Origin: Paenibacillus lactis
GTDB taxonomy: Bacteria; Bacillota; Bacilli; Paenibacillales; Paenibacillaceae
Direction: 5' to 3'
Length of the DNA: 64,000 nucleotides
Assembly (NCBI RefSeq): GCF_017873605.1
Contig: NZ_JAGGKI010000019.1
Span: 1 to 64,000, forward strand
This document shows positions 16,860 to 26,139 of this stretch, in pieces. The notes beneath the pieces were generated by a model. The model was given only the letters and a program-made list of their open reading frames with translations, was not told the origin of the DNA and ran no database searches. The position numbers and the translations under genes are program-made. The first letter of the stretch is position 1. Every line of letters starts with the position of its first letter.

Positions 16860-19800
16860 ATGGTTGAGGAGAAAAAACAGGGTTCCGGAAAACAGAAAAA
16901 ACCGCGAAAACGTTCCTTTCTGCGGGTTTTCGGATCTGTCATCGGATGGCTTTTTATTATAGGCCTGACAGGTGTGTTGTTCGCCGGAGGAGCCGTTGCG
17001 GGCTATGTCACCTCGATCGTTAAGGATGAGCCTGTAAGGTCGCGGGCACTCATCGAGAAGACGATGAACGATAATGCCATTACCGGGTTTGCCTACTTCC
17101 GTGACGGCTCGCCGATCGGGCAGCTCAGGACGGAAGAAGACAGACGACCTGTCGAATTTGAAGAAATTCCCCAAATCGTTAAAGATGCCGTCATATCCAT
17201 AGAAGACAACCGTTTTTATACACATAAGGGTGTTGACATAAAAGGCACTGCGCGCGCAGTTAAAGAACGTTTGCTGAACGAGCCGGTCCAGACCGGGGGA
17301 AGCACGCTGACCCAACAGCTTGCAAGACTGACCTTCCTCAGCCGTGACCGCACGGATAACCGGAAGGTGAAGGAAATGCTGCTGGCGATGCGTATGGAGC
17401 GGTTTCTAAGCAAGGATCAGATTTTGACCGCCTATTTGAACAAGGTGCCTTACGGCAACGGTTCAAGCGGTTACCAGGTGTTCGGTATCAAAGCTGCCGC
17501 TAAAGGGATATTCAACATCAACAAGCTGGAGGACCTGAATATCGCCCAGGCTGCTTATCTTGCCGGCCTGCCGCAGCTTCCATCCTCCTACTCTGCCTTT
17601 AACGGGAAGGGCGAATTTGATGAAAAGGCCTTCAAACGGGCGATAGATCGCCAGCATCGGGTGCTGGACAGCATGCTCAAGGAAGGCAAAATTACGCAGG
17701 CGGAATATCGCGAAGCGCTGGACTTCGATATTAAGGGAGCGCTGGCACCGCGGACGCAGAAGGCTTATGTGACTTATCCGTATCTCATGATGGAAGTGGA
17801 ACGCCAGGCATCCGATATTTTGGCACAGCTGGAACTCGAGGGTTCTGCCAATGACCGCAAAGAGAAAAAAGATGAGGAAACACCGGATTTGCTGACCGGC
17901 GGGTATCGAGTATATACAACGATTGACCGCACGGTATACCGCACGATGCGCGCCATTGCGGAAGATGACAGCAACTTCTTCCCGGACAGCGAGAAGGGCG
18001 TGGAGCAAACGGGCGCGATGATGATCGACAACAAAACCGGAGCCATCCTCGGCATGATCGAAGGGCGTGATTTCAACATCGAGCAGATGAACCACGCCAC
18101 CCAGATGAAACGACAGCCGGGCTCGGCCATGAAGCCGATCGCCGCTTATTTGCCGGCGCTTGAATCCGGAGCGATTCAGCCGGCCAGCGTTGTGGATGAC
18201 TCACCCATCATTTTGAAAGATTACTCGAAAGTGTATCATATACCGAAGAACGCATACACCGGCTACAGAGGCCTGATGACGGCCCGGCAAGCGCTGAACG
18301 ATTCCACCAACACGGTCGCGTTGAAACTGTTCAACAACACCGTCGGTATCGACAATGCCTGGGCATTCTCCAAAAAGCTCGGCATCACCACGCTGGAGGA
18401 GAAGGATTACTCCGCAGCGACGGGCGTACTGGGCGGCCTTAGTCGGGGCGTAACCGTCGAAGAGCTGACGAATGCATACAGCTCCATCGGCAATAAAGGA
18501 AGATTCAACGATGCTTTTATGATCGAGAAGATCGTCGATTCCAAAGGGAATATCGTCTACAAGCACGAAGTGAAGCCGGAGCAAGTGTTCTCCGAGCAAA
18601 CAGCCTATCTCATGACCGACATGATGCGTACCGTCATTACGAACGGTACCGGAAGCAAGGTCCGGGATACGTATAAGAAATTCAATGAAATTCCGATTGT
18701 CGGCAAAACCGGCTCTACGCAGAACTACGGTGATGTCTGGTTCATGGGCTATTCGCCTGACATCACGCTGGGCGTCTGGGTCGGCTACAAGGAGCAAAAG
18801 CATGTGCTCGTCGGAGATCAGCGGAAGCATGCCCAGAGCATCTGGGCGAAAATTATGAATGAGGTCACCGACGTTAAGCCTGAGCTGTTCCCGACGAAGA
18901 GCTTTGAGAAGCCGGAGGGTATCATCTCCAAGACCGTATCCGCGTACAGCGGGAAAGTGCCTACGGCGCTAACCGACCGATTCGTTACGGATATTTTCAA
19001 CGCCAAATATGTACCGACCGAGCCGGACGATGGCATTGCCAAGGCTAAATACATTACCTATCGCGGCGTGAATTACATTCCGCAGGAAGCAACTCCGCTC
19101 GATATGCTCAAAGAGCAGATCGTCGTTAAACGGGAGAAGCCGATCGATGAGCTGATCCAAGAGCTCGAGAATGCGCTGAAGGTGATGAAGGGAGAACGCA
19201 GACCGCTGGAATACTATCTTCCGCAAGACGCCAAGAAAGGCATGCCGACCAAGATCGATCCGAGAAAAGATGACGGAAGGGCGCCTACGCCGCCGAAAAA
19301 CGTTCATTACAACATCGGCAGCGGAGCGATCAGCTTCAGCGCGAGCGGCTCGCCGGACGTCGTAGGCTATCGCCTCTATAAATCGGTCAACGGCAGCCCG
19401 TTCACCCATCAAGGCCAGGTTGTTCTGGCCGATGGCAATTACGTCTTCTCCGGCCTGGGATCCGACGGCCTGTTTGCCTCGTATTACGTAGTGGCGGTGG
19501 ATGTGGCCGGCAATGCTTCCGAGCCTAGCACGATCGTAGGTACCGGCGCACCGGGCTTTACCACCTCGGAAGAGGCGGATCCGGAGGAAGACCTCGGCAC
19601 GGATGAAGGGCTAACCGAAGAGGTTCCGGAGGATGACCTGGGCTCCGAAGGCGTTACTGCTCCTCCGGCAGCTCCCGGGCAGCCAACGATAACCGCTACG
19701 CCGGATGGCTTCACGGCCAAATGGAGCGGCAATGCGCCGGAGGAAGAGGTCATCGCCTATAACATTTACTACAGTCCGAACAGTGACGGGAACTATCAAG

Positions 19801-19934
19801 TTCTCGGCACAAGCAAAAGCACCGACTATTATTACGTAGGCGGGCCGATGAGCGGTACGTTTCGAGTGACTGCCGTGAATTCGGCCGGGGAATCAGCACC
19901 TTCGCCAACCGTCTATTTCGAGAAAACCGAATAA
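16860..19934 (+). CDS. class A penicillin-binding protein 1A with FN3-like tail
   Basis: A 1024-residue bifunctional peptidoglycan synthase. Order: basic cytosolic N-terminus, one membrane anchor (about residues 23-50), GT51 glycosyltransferase (SIEDNRFYTHKGVD near 115, GGSTLTQQLARL near 145), transpeptidase with SxxK (SAMK near 421), SxN (DSTN near 481) and KTGS (GKTGST near 615). Then a Pro-rich linker, a fibronectin type III-like domain (about 805-890), an acidic linker (EEADPEEDLG) and a second FN3-like domain to the end. FN3 tails are common in Paenibacillaceae PBP1 proteins. Start at 16860 follows AAGGAGGAG; monocistronic. Confidence 0.93.
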   Translation: MVEEKKQGSGKQKKPRKRSFLRVFGSVIGWLFIIGLTGVLFAGGAVAGYVTSIVKDEPVRSRALIEKTMNDNAITGFAYFRDGSPIGQLRTEEDRRPVEFEEIPQIVKDAVISIEDNRFYTHKGVDIKGTARAVKERLLNEPVQTGGSTLTQQLARLTFLSRDRTDNRKVKEMLLAMRMERFLSKDQILTAYLNKVPYGNGSSGYQVFGIKAAAKGIFNINKLEDLNIAQAAYLAGLPQLPSSYSAFNGKGEFDEKAFKRAIDRQHRVLDSMLKEGKITQAEYREALDFDIKGALAPRTQKAYVTYPYLMMEVERQASDILAQLELEGSANDRKEKKDEETPDLLTGGYRVYTTIDRTVYRTMRAIAEDDSNFFPDSEKGVEQTGAMMIDNKTGAILGMIEGRDFNIEQMNHATQMKRQPGSAMKPIAAYLPALESGAIQPASVVDDSPIILKDYSKVYHIPKNAYTGYRGLMTARQALNDSTNTVALKLFNNTVGIDNAWAFSKKLGITTLEEKDYSAATGVLGGLSRGVTVEELTNAYSSIGNKGRFNDAFMIEKIVDSKGNIVYKHEVKPEQVFSEQTAYLMTDMMRTVITNGTGSKVRDTYKKFNEIPIVGKTGSTQNYGDVWFMGYSPDITLGVWVGYKEQKHVLVGDQRKHAQSIWAKIMNEVTDVKPELFPTKSFEKPEGIISKTVSAYSGKVPTALTDRFVTDIFNAKYVPTEPDDGIAKAKYITYRGVNYIPQEATPLDMLKEQIVVKREKPIDELIQELENALKVMKGERRPLEYYLPQDAKKGMPTKIDPRKDDGRAPTPPKNVHYNIGSGAISFSASGSPDVVGYRLYKSVNGSPFTHQGQVVLADGNYVFSGLGSDGLFASYYVVAVDVAGNASEPSTIVGTGAPGFTTSEEADPEEDLGTDEGLTEEVPEDDLGSEGVTAPPAAPGQPTITATPDGFTAKWSGNAPEEEVIAYNIYYSPNSDGNYQVLGTSKSTDYYYVGGPMSGTFRVTAVNSAGESAPSPTVYFEKTE

Positions 19935-19949
19935 AGACATCAACGAAGC

Positions 19950-20008
19950 CGCTTCTTTCGAAAGAACCGCATCCTTCCGGGTGCGCTTTCGTTAGAAGCG
20001 TTTTTTTT
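19950..20008 (+). terminator. intrinsic terminator after PBP1A gene
   Basis: A long, interrupted stem (CGCTTCT/AGAAGCG, CGAAAG/CTTTCG, and a CGCAT-type inner stem) is followed by eight T residues. Confidence 0.9.
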
Positions 20009-20141
20009 ATGCTGTGCACGGTGTCATGATGACTGCTCCACGATGCTCAGCGTCTCGCTTGGACGACAAGCCTAGACGTGTTACTGCAGACAGCGGACCA
20101 CATTTCAATTCATTTGCCTCGGGGCGCCTCCTTTTTTTCAT
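20007..20141 (-). CDS. possible 44-residue basic small protein
   Basis: An open frame of 44 codons on the minus strand beginning MKKRRRPEANELK. It is listed because GGAGG sits exactly seven bases before its ATG, an ideal Bacillales ribosome binding site. The acsA terminator at 20215-20256 insulates it from upstream transcription, so it would need a promoter in the 75 bases between. The peptide is basic at the N-terminus, has two cysteines and no membrane segment. I do not recognise it. Its 3' end overlaps the PBP1A terminator on the other strand. It may be spurious. Confidence 0.4.
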   Translation of the reverse strand: MKKRRRPEANELKCGPLSAVTRLGLSSKRDAEHRGAVIMTPCTA

Positions 20142-20214
20142 GCAATCACCTCCCCGTTCCCACGTTCAGGACGCGATAATTCGGCATCCATTGTCCGATT
20201 CACGTGTTCACATC

Positions 20215-20256
20215 AAAAAAAGCTGACTCCCACTGTAGGATCAGTGGCAAGTCAGC
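20215..20256 (-). terminator. acsA intrinsic terminator
   Basis: On the minus strand GCTGACTTGCCACTG / CAGTGGGAGTCAGC form a 14-bp class stem followed by seven T residues, starting about 25 bases past the acsA stop. Confidence 0.92.
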
Positions 20257-20279
20257 CTGTTGTGCACTAGGTTATGATA

Positions 20280-22007
20280 TTAATCCTCGATGGTGGACAA
20301 ATCCCCGGTCGGCAGATCCAGCTCCCAGGCTTTCAATACCCGGCGCATAATTTTGCCTGACCGTGTCTTCGGCAGCTTATCCTTAAACTCAATCTCGCGC
20401 GGAGCGGCATGAGCGGACAGTCCCTCTTTTACAAAACGGTAGATTTCATCCTTAAGCTCCTGGGAAGGCGTATATCCTTCGCGCAGGGAGATAAACGCTT
20501 TAATGATTTCGCCGCGGGTTACGTCCGGCTTCCCGATGACGCCCGCCTCCGCTACGGCCGGGTGCTCAACCAGCTTGCTCTCGACCTCGAACGGCCCGAT
20601 GCGCTCGCCGGAAGAATTGATGACATCATCGATTCGGCCTTGGAACCAGAAGTAGCCTTCTTCATCCATATACGCCGTATCGCCGGAGATATACCAGCCC
20701 GGAATGCGGAAGTATTCTTCATACTTGGCCGGGTTGTTCCAGACCTTTCTCATCATGGACGGCCAAGGCGTCTTGATGGCCAGATTGCCCATCGTATATG
20801 GAGCAACCTCGTTCCCCTGATCATCCAGAATCGCGGCTGTAATGCCTGGAAGCGGACGCCCCATGGATCCCGGCTTGATCGCCATGCTCGGATAGTTGCA
20901 GATCAGCTGCCCGCCGGTCTCGGTCATCCACCATGTATCGTGTATCCGCTGCTTGTAAGCTTTATAGCCCCACCGTACCACCTCAGGGTTCAGCGGCTCT
21001 CCTACGGACAATACGTGCCGCAGATGGCTCAGGTCGAATTGGTCGATGAGATCCGAGCCTGCTCCCATGAGCATCCGGAAGGCGGTCGGGGCGCTGTACC
21101 ACACCGTCACCTTGTTCTTCTCCAGCGTGCCGTACCAGTCCTGCGGACTGAACCGGCCGCCGCGAATCACATTCGTAACGCCGTGCAGCCACGGTGCAAA
21201 AATGCCATAAGAGGTACCTGTTACCCAGCCCGGGTCAGCCGTACACCAGTATATATCGTCTTCTCTCAGATCCAGAACGACCTTGCCGGTATAATAATGC
21301 TGAATCATGGCATTCTGCACATGATAGACGCCCTTTGGTTTCCCCGTCGAGCCCGAAGTATAATGCATGATCAATCCGTCTTCCCGCTCCAGCCACTCGA
21401 GCTCGAGCTCACTGGACGCGGATTCCATCTCCCGGAAATAAGAGATCAGCTGCGGATCCTCTTCCTCCAGATCCCCAACCACGAAGATATGCTTCAGCTC
21501 AGGCAGCTCGTCACGCTTGACGCGCGGCAGTAGAGCAGGCGTCGTGACCAAGGCTACGGCACCGCTGTCCTCCAGTCGGTCCTTCACCGCCGTCTCCATA
21601 AAGGCTTCGAACAATGGCCCTACTACGGCGCCGACCTTCAGAATTCCCAGCAGACTCGCGTAGAGCTCCGGGCTCCGCGGCATGAAAATAAAGACTCTGT
21701 CGCCTTTTCCGATCCCGTACTTACGAAGTACATTGCCAAATTTGTCGGACTGCTCTTTCATCTCGGAATAGGTAATCGCTTCGTCTTTTGTCGCATCGCT
21801 GTACAAAAGCGCGATCTTATCCCCTTTTCCCTCCGCTACATGACGGTCGATGGCTTCATAAGCCATGTTGACTTTCCCCGTCTCGTACCATGTAAAATGT
21901 CTCTCGATCGTATCCCATGAAAACTCGGAACGTGCTTCCTCGTAGCTCTTCATATTGGAATGCGAGACTTCACTTGGTAAAATTTCGCTATGCGTCTGAT
22001 TCATCAT
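20280..22007 (-). CDS. acsA: acetyl-CoA synthetase
   Basis: A 575-residue AMP-forming acyl-CoA ligase that converts acetate, ATP and CoA to acetyl-CoA. The AMP-binding P-loop (YTSGSTGKPKG, near residue 215), the WWMTETGG motif near 360, and the C-terminal KTRSGKIMRR, whose lysine is the acetylation site controlled by AcuA, are present. Length is that of B. subtilis AcsA (572). It is divergent from acuA, the same arrangement as in B. subtilis, which supports the assignment. Start at 22007 follows GAGGAGGATGTT. A cre-like site lies 38 bases upstream of the start codon, suggesting CcpA repression. Confidence 0.95.
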   Translation of the reverse strand: MMNQTHSEILPSEVSHSNMKSYEEARSEFSWDTIERHFTWYETGKVNMAYEAIDRHVAEGKGDKIALLYSDATKDEAITYSEMKEQSDKFGNVLRKYGIGKGDRVFIFMPRSPELYASLLGILKVGAVVGPLFEAFMETAVKDRLEDSGAVALVTTPALLPRVKRDELPELKHIFVVGDLEEEDPQLISYFREMESASSELELEWLEREDGLIMHYTSGSTGKPKGVYHVQNAMIQHYYTGKVVLDLREDDIYWCTADPGWVTGTSYGIFAPWLHGVTNVIRGGRFSPQDWYGTLEKNKVTVWYSAPTAFRMLMGAGSDLIDQFDLSHLRHVLSVGEPLNPEVVRWGYKAYKQRIHDTWWMTETGGQLICNYPSMAIKPGSMGRPLPGITAAILDDQGNEVAPYTMGNLAIKTPWPSMMRKVWNNPAKYEEYFRIPGWYISGDTAYMDEEGYFWFQGRIDDVINSSGERIGPFEVESKLVEHPAVAEAGVIGKPDVTRGEIIKAFISLREGYTPSQELKDEIYRFVKEGLSAHAAPREIEFKDKLPKTRSGKIMRRVLKAWELDLPTGDLSTIED

Positions 22008-22044
22008 AACATCCTCCTCATTCTCAAATCAGTCTCGTCCTGGT

Positions 22045-22058
22045 GGACAGCGCTTTCA
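22045..22058 (-). promoter_or_regulatory. cre-like CcpA site in acsA leader
   Basis: The minus-strand sequence TGAAAGCGCTGTCC matches 12 of 14 positions of the cre consensus TGWAARCGYTWNCW. It lies in the acsA leader downstream of the predicted promoter, a position compatible with roadblock repression. acsA is a known CcpA target in B. subtilis. Confidence 0.6.
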
Positions 22059-22207
22059 AATTGAATTGAATGAAACATTGGAAGTTGCACATTGCGCTTG
22101 CGGCGGGTCGTCACGTTGCCTCCGATTATCGAGCAATTAACCCTAGGGATTCGTTAAGCCAACTCCTGTTGTCAATGTTATAATTGTGAAGGTTTTATGT
22201 CGAAGTG

Positions 22208-22237
22208 ATTATATCATATGTTATGTTTTCCTGTCAT
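22208..22237 (-). promoter_or_regulatory. probable acsA promoter
   Basis: On the minus strand ATGACA (22237-22232), an 18-base spacer and TATAAT (22213-22208). This implies a leader of nearly 200 nt before acsA. The -35 differs from consensus in one base. Confidence 0.55.
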
Positions 22238-22299
22238 TGCTTTTCATTTTTTTATTTTTTTGCTATAAGTAGGGTATGGAAATGAAAGGAGCGTAACGG

Positions 22300-22932
22300 A
22301 TGGAACACTGCAAGCTTTACCAGTCTCATGTTTTGTTTCCTGAAGACCGCCGCCTGATCATCGAAGGACCTGTACCTCCCGAGCAGTTATCCAAGCTTAC
22401 GATGCACCCTGATCTAAAGGCGTTTCGCCGTCCTGCGGAGCAGCATGAGGCATTGGTGGAAATTGCAGGCCTCCCCGAGGGCAGAATTATTATCACGCGG
22501 GACCGCGATAGGATTGTAGGATATGTAACCTTCCATTACCCCGATGAGCAAGAACGGTGGTCTGAAGGGAAGATGGAAGATTTAATTGAGCTGGGGGCGA
22601 TCGAAGTCGCTAGTGACTATCGCTCGATGGGCCTCGGCCAGCAGATGATCAAAACCGCATTCGAGGAAGACCAGATGGAGCGGTATATCGTATTTACGAC
22701 CGAATATTACTGGCATTGGGATCTTAAGGGGAGCGGCTTGAACGTATGGGACTACCGCAAAATGATGGAACGGCTGATGAAGGTAGTGGATATGGAATGG
22801 TACGCGACCGACGATCCGGAAATATGCTCCCATCCTGCCAACTGTCTTATGGTAAGGATCGGCCGACAAGTCCCGCTGTCATCGCAGGAGCAGTTCGACC
22901 GCATTCGCTTCAGGCAGCGCTTTATGTACTAA
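22300..22932 (+). CDS. acuA: protein acetyltransferase AcuA
   Basis: A 210-residue GNAT-family acetyltransferase closely matching B. subtilis AcuA, which acetylates the catalytic lysine of AcsA and switches it off. Shared segments include EQHEALVEIAGLPEGRIII, GNAT-core DLIELGAIEVASDYR, YWHWDLKG and SHPANCLM. Start at 22300 follows GAAAGGAGCGTAACGG. In B. subtilis acuA is followed by acuB and acuC, the latter a deacetylase; here the gene stands alone, ended by a terminator and then the convergent mtnN gene. The reversing deacetylase must be elsewhere or be a sirtuin. Confidence 0.95.
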   Translation: MEHCKLYQSHVLFPEDRRLIIEGPVPPEQLSKLTMHPDLKAFRRPAEQHEALVEIAGLPEGRIIITRDRDRIVGYVTFHYPDEQERWSEGKMEDLIELGAIEVASDYRSMGLGQQMIKTAFEEDQMERYIVFTTEYYWHWDLKGSGLNVWDYRKMMERLMKVVDMEWYATDDPEICSHPANCLMVRIGRQVPLSSQEQFDRIRFRQRFMY

Positions 22933-22941
22933 GAAACCAAT

Positions 22942-22971
22942 ATATCCCCGGGGGCTTACCCTCGGGGATAT
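22942..22971 (+). terminator. acuA terminator hairpin
   Basis: ATATCCCCG / CGGGGATAT form a nine-bp stem ten bases past acuA. The T tract after it is weak. Confidence 0.65.
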
Positions 22972-23031
22972 TGATTCTGCGGGCAGGTCCGCTGCGTTCA
23001 TCCTAGCCTAAGCTAAGAGACCTCACGCTTC

Positions 23032-23733
23032 TTAAAGCCTCGACAGCATATGATTTACAATCTCGTGGGATCGCTTGGAAGCTTTCACCGTAAACTCCGG
23101 GAAATTGACGTGGGCCGAGCCGTCGGCTTTGTCCGACATCGATCTAATGACAACATACGGCACCGCATTCATGTGGCATACTTGAGCTACCGCAGAGCCC
23201 TCCATTTCCGCACACGCCCCGTTAAGCTCGCTGTACAGCATCTGCACGGTATCCCGGCTTGCGATAAACTGGTCGCCGGACAGGACTTTGCCGACGATAT
23301 AATGCCCGCCCGCCAGCTCCTTGCACGCTTCCTCGGCAAGCGTTATCAGCGCTTGATCCGCCGGGAAATCGGACACCTCCTGGTAAGGGATGACCCCTTT
23401 CGAATAACCGAGCGGCGTCACATCCATATCATGCTGCATGCATGAGGACGAAATGACGATATCGCCTATGTTAAGCTCCGGGTGGAGGGCACCGGCAACA
23501 CCGGTAAACACAATCTTCGACACGCCAAAGGCATCGATTAAGATTTGGGTTGTAACCGCAGCGTTCACCTTGCCGACGCCGCTCTTGCATACGACCACCT
23601 GCTTGCCGTGAATGGTCCCGGCGGCATAGGAAACGCCTGCTTTCACCGTTGTATCCTTATTCTCCAGCTGCTGCAGCAGCAATTCGATTTCTTCGTCCAT
23701 GGCCCCGATCAGACCGATTACCTGTGTTGACAT
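23032..23733 (-). CDS. mtnN: 5'-methylthioadenosine/S-adenosylhomocysteine nucleosidase
   Basis: A 233-residue nucleosidase that splits methylthioadenosine and S-adenosylhomocysteine into adenine and a thioribose or ribosyl-homocysteine, feeding methionine salvage and AI-2 precursor supply. Recognised from IGLIGAMDEEIELLL, KSGVGKVNAA, FTGVAGAL, the substrate-binding AEMEGSAVAQV and catalytic RSMSDKADGSA (Asp near residue 198). The start at 23733 (MSTQV) follows GGAGGGGTACAGGA. The gene follows ccpA on the same strand but a terminator lies between. Confidence 0.94.
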   Translation of the reverse strand: MSTQVIGLIGAMDEEIELLLQQLENKDTTVKAGVSYAAGTIHGKQVVVCKSGVGKVNAAVTTQILIDAFGVSKIVFTGVAGALHPELNIGDIVISSSCMQHDMDVTPLGYSKGVIPYQEVSDFPADQALITLAEEACKELAGGHYIVGKVLSGDQFIASRDTVQMLYSELNGACAEMEGSAVAQVCHMNAVPYVVIRSMSDKADGSAHVNFPEFTVKASKRSHEIVNHMLSRL

Positions 23734-23777
23734 TCCTGTACCCCTCCGCAAATGATATTCGAAAATGCTTTCAGCAG

Positions 23778-23809
23778 AAAAAAGCCCCTTGATTTCAGGA
23801 GCTTTTTTT
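23778..23809 (-). terminator. ccpA intrinsic terminator
   Basis: On the minus strand AGCTCCT / AGGGGCT with flanking A and T tracts form a classic terminator 40 bases past the ccpA stop. The T tract on both sides would allow action in either direction. Confidence 0.88.
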
Positions 23810-23850
23810 CAAATTTATGGATGCCTCGATCCGATGCATCCATTTCAAGC

Positions 23851-24861
23851 CTACTCGTTTACATGGCTTACCGACAGACGCAGAATCGTCTCGTGCGGCA
23901 AAATCACGCGTGGATTCTCCACATTTTCCTTTTTCATCAGTTTGGTCAGCAGCCGCATCGCCACCGCACCAAGATCATACATCGGTTGAGCCACGGTTGT
24001 CAGCTGAGGACGAACCATGGAGGCCATACGGATATTGTCCACGCTGATGATCGAGAAATCATCCGGAACCTTGTAGCCTTCATCCTGGATGCTGTGGATG
24101 GCGCCGATCGCCATCTCATCGGTAGCCGCAAAAATAGCCGTCGGCTTCTTCTTCAGCCCGAGGAAATATTTCATCGCTTCAACGCCGGATTCATAGCGAT
24201 AGTTGCCAATACGGACCAAATCCTCTTGATATTCGATACCGGCAGCTTCCAGCGCCTTCTTGTATCCCTGGAAGCGGGCATAGCCGTTCGCTGGATCCTG
24301 AAGGGTGCCGCTGATCATCGCGATCTCACGATGTCCGTGCCGGATCAAGGTGTTCACCGCATCAAATGCAGCCTGCTCATGGTCGATATCTACCGACGGA
24401 TAGGAGCCCTTCTCATCGCTGGTGGCACACAGGACAATCGGAACAGCGGAGGTCTGGAACGCCTGGATATGCTCGTCCGTCACGGTTCCGCCCATGAACA
24501 GGAGCCCGTCCACTTGCTTCTCGAGCAAGGTGTTAATGACGCGGATCTCCTTCTCCTTCCGCTTATCGGCATTACACAAGATGATATTATAGTGGTACAT
24601 ATTCGCAATATCCTCGATACCGCGGGCAATTTCCGCAAAGATCGAGTTCGAAATATCAGGGATTACAACGCCTACGGTTGTCGTCTTCTTGCTCGCCAGG
24701 CCTCTGGCTACCGCATTCGGACGATATCCCAAACGTTCAATCGCTTCGTAAACTTTCTTCCGGGTCTGAGGCTTTACGTTCGGGTTATTGTTAACAACCC
24801 GGGATACCGTCGCCATGGAAACGCCTGCTTCGCGCGCAACATCGTAAATGGTTACCGTCAA
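23851..24861 (-). CDS. ccpA: catabolite control protein A
   Basis: A 336-residue LacI/GalR repressor, the master regulator of carbon catabolite repression, active when bound to HPr(Ser-P) or Crh(Ser-P). The helix-turn-helix [20 protein letters not shown] and the hinge [14 protein letters not shown] are nearly identical to B. subtilis CcpA, followed by the periplasmic-binding-protein-like core. The start is taken as TTG at 24861: GGAGAGAAGG lies just upstream, and the resulting N-terminus (four residues to TIYDV) fits B. subtilis CcpA. Earlier in-frame TTG (24882) and ATG (24876) lack a ribosome binding site. Likely partner in the acsA cre site. Confidence 0.93.
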   Translation of the reverse strand: MTVTIYDVAREAGVSMATVSRVVNNNPNVKPQTRKKVYEAIERLGYRPNAVARGLASKKTTTVGVVIPDISNSIFAEIARGIEDIANMYHYNIILCNADKRKEKEIRVINTLLEKQVDGLLFMGGTVTDEHIQAFQTSAVPIVLCATSDEKGSYPSVDIDHEQAAFDAVNTLIRHGHREIAMISGTLQDPANGYARFQGYKKALEAAGIEYQEDLVRIGNYRYESGVEAMKYFLGLKKKPTAIFAATDEMAIGAIHSIQDEGYKVPDDFSIISVDNIRMASMVRPQLTTVAQPMYDLGAVAMRLLTKLMKKENVENPRVILPHETILRLSVSHVNE

Positions 24862-25404
24862 ATTCCTTCTCTCCATTGCCAATAGATTTTCATTCGTTCA
24901 ATACCAATTGAATTTATGATACGACAAATTACTGCTTCATGCAATGACACGGCAATTCATGCCGTTTCAATCGGGTGGTCAGCGCTTCAGTCGTAATATG
25001 GGAATGGATGTATGCCAGACTGGCGCTCCTTCTACACAAGTATAACTTGAACTTGAGGCGATTCATGTCGGATGCCAAGATCCTCTGCTGCCTGGTACGA
25101 TACCGGACGGATCGCGGGTGGCCTAAGTCAAATCATAGCCATGCTGCCCGCTGGGACGCTAAAGCAAGACTGCCTTCGCTTCCCGTAGATTCACGCACAC
25201 AATTGGGCATCCGGTACTATGCTTGAACAATAGCAAGGGTCTTCTATCCGTAGAATCAAGCGCGGCGCGTAATTGTTTAATAGTAGTCATTTTCGACAAC
25301 GACGCCGTAGGATATACATTCCCTATCATTGTATTGAAGTTCCTACCCTCTATCCTAACAAAAAGTGCGTGAAAAATCCAACAACCACGAAAATTTTCTG
25401 AAAA
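24862..25404. other. intergenic, about 540 bases, no gene seen
   Basis: Between ccpA and the hypothetical zinc-ribbon gene. An 83-codon open frame at 24975-25226 (plus) has no ribosome binding site and an arginine-rich translation, so I do not call it. The ccpA promoter must lie at the left end. No terminator-like hairpin was found for the gene ending at 25405. Confidence 0.5.
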
Positions 25405-25923
25405 TTATCTGGCGAAATAGCCTGAATTTTCAGGAATCAGCGTTTTCAAAGCGCTAAGTTGCTCCAAACGTCCTTCGATTTGCTTCATCCACTCCTCATC
25501 CTTCATTCCTTGCGCACAGCAAAACAGGTCCAGCAGCATATTGATCCTTTCGTCAAAAGCCTCCCTGCAGCGTGCTTGCAGCTCTTGGTCCTCTTCATCC
25601 ACCGTTGATTCATCCACGTATGTACGGAACACCTCCCGCAGAACGTAAGCCGCTTCATTAACGTCCGCGAACGAAACCCTTAGTCTCTCGGCGCCATGGC
25701 CCAGTGATGCAATATATCGAAGCAGATGCGGTTTAATCAGTGGAAGCAGCTCATACTTCTTGCAGGCCTGGCAGGAGTATACTGGTACATGGCATATTCG
25801 GATCCTTTTTTCATGAATCAGCTTTCGCAGTTCCAACCTCATCGATTGTCCGCAGTTACAGGTTTTGAACAAATCGCCCACCCCAAATCTAACAACATAA
25901 TCTTTTTCAAACTCTATTGTCAC
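25405..25923 (-). CDS. hypothetical protein with CxC...CxxC zinc site
   Basis: A 172-residue cytosolic protein I do not recognise. The N-terminal 60 residues hold a CNCG and a CQAC cysteine pair (about residues 23-25 and 50-53), resembling a YgiT-type zinc ribbon. The rest is predicted helical and acidic, with a second CC pair near residue 135 (FCCAQG). Start is a GTG at 25923 with AGGTGA seven bases upstream. It stands alone between two intergenic spaces. It could be a small regulatory or metal-sensing protein; nothing in the context decides. Confidence 0.7.
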   Translation of the reverse strand: MTIEFEKDYVVRFGVGDLFKTCNCGQSMRLELRKLIHEKRIRICHVPVYSCQACKKYELLPLIKPHLLRYIASLGHGAERLRVSFADVNEAAYVLREVFRTYVDESTVDEEDQELQARCREAFDERINMLLDLFCCAQGMKDEEWMKQIEGRLEQLSALKTLIPENSGYFAR

Positions 25924-26139
25924 AAATCTGTCACCTAAATTAGTTCTATTCGACTATCATACCAGAGATTCCTTCAAAAATGTGATAATGCTTTATTTAC
26001 CAAATATGTATCCGATTTCTTGATCGGTGTGCGGACGTGACGGTTTCCATGAAACCTCAGCCGATCTTTGTTACAATGATGAAGAGATCGCAGCCTGTGC
26101 TGAAGTCAAGAGGTGCACACGGGAAAGGAGCTTATAACG

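Noticed and set aside
24975-25226. 83-codon plus-strand frame between ccpA and the zinc-ribbon gene
   Set aside because: No ribosome binding site and unusual composition.
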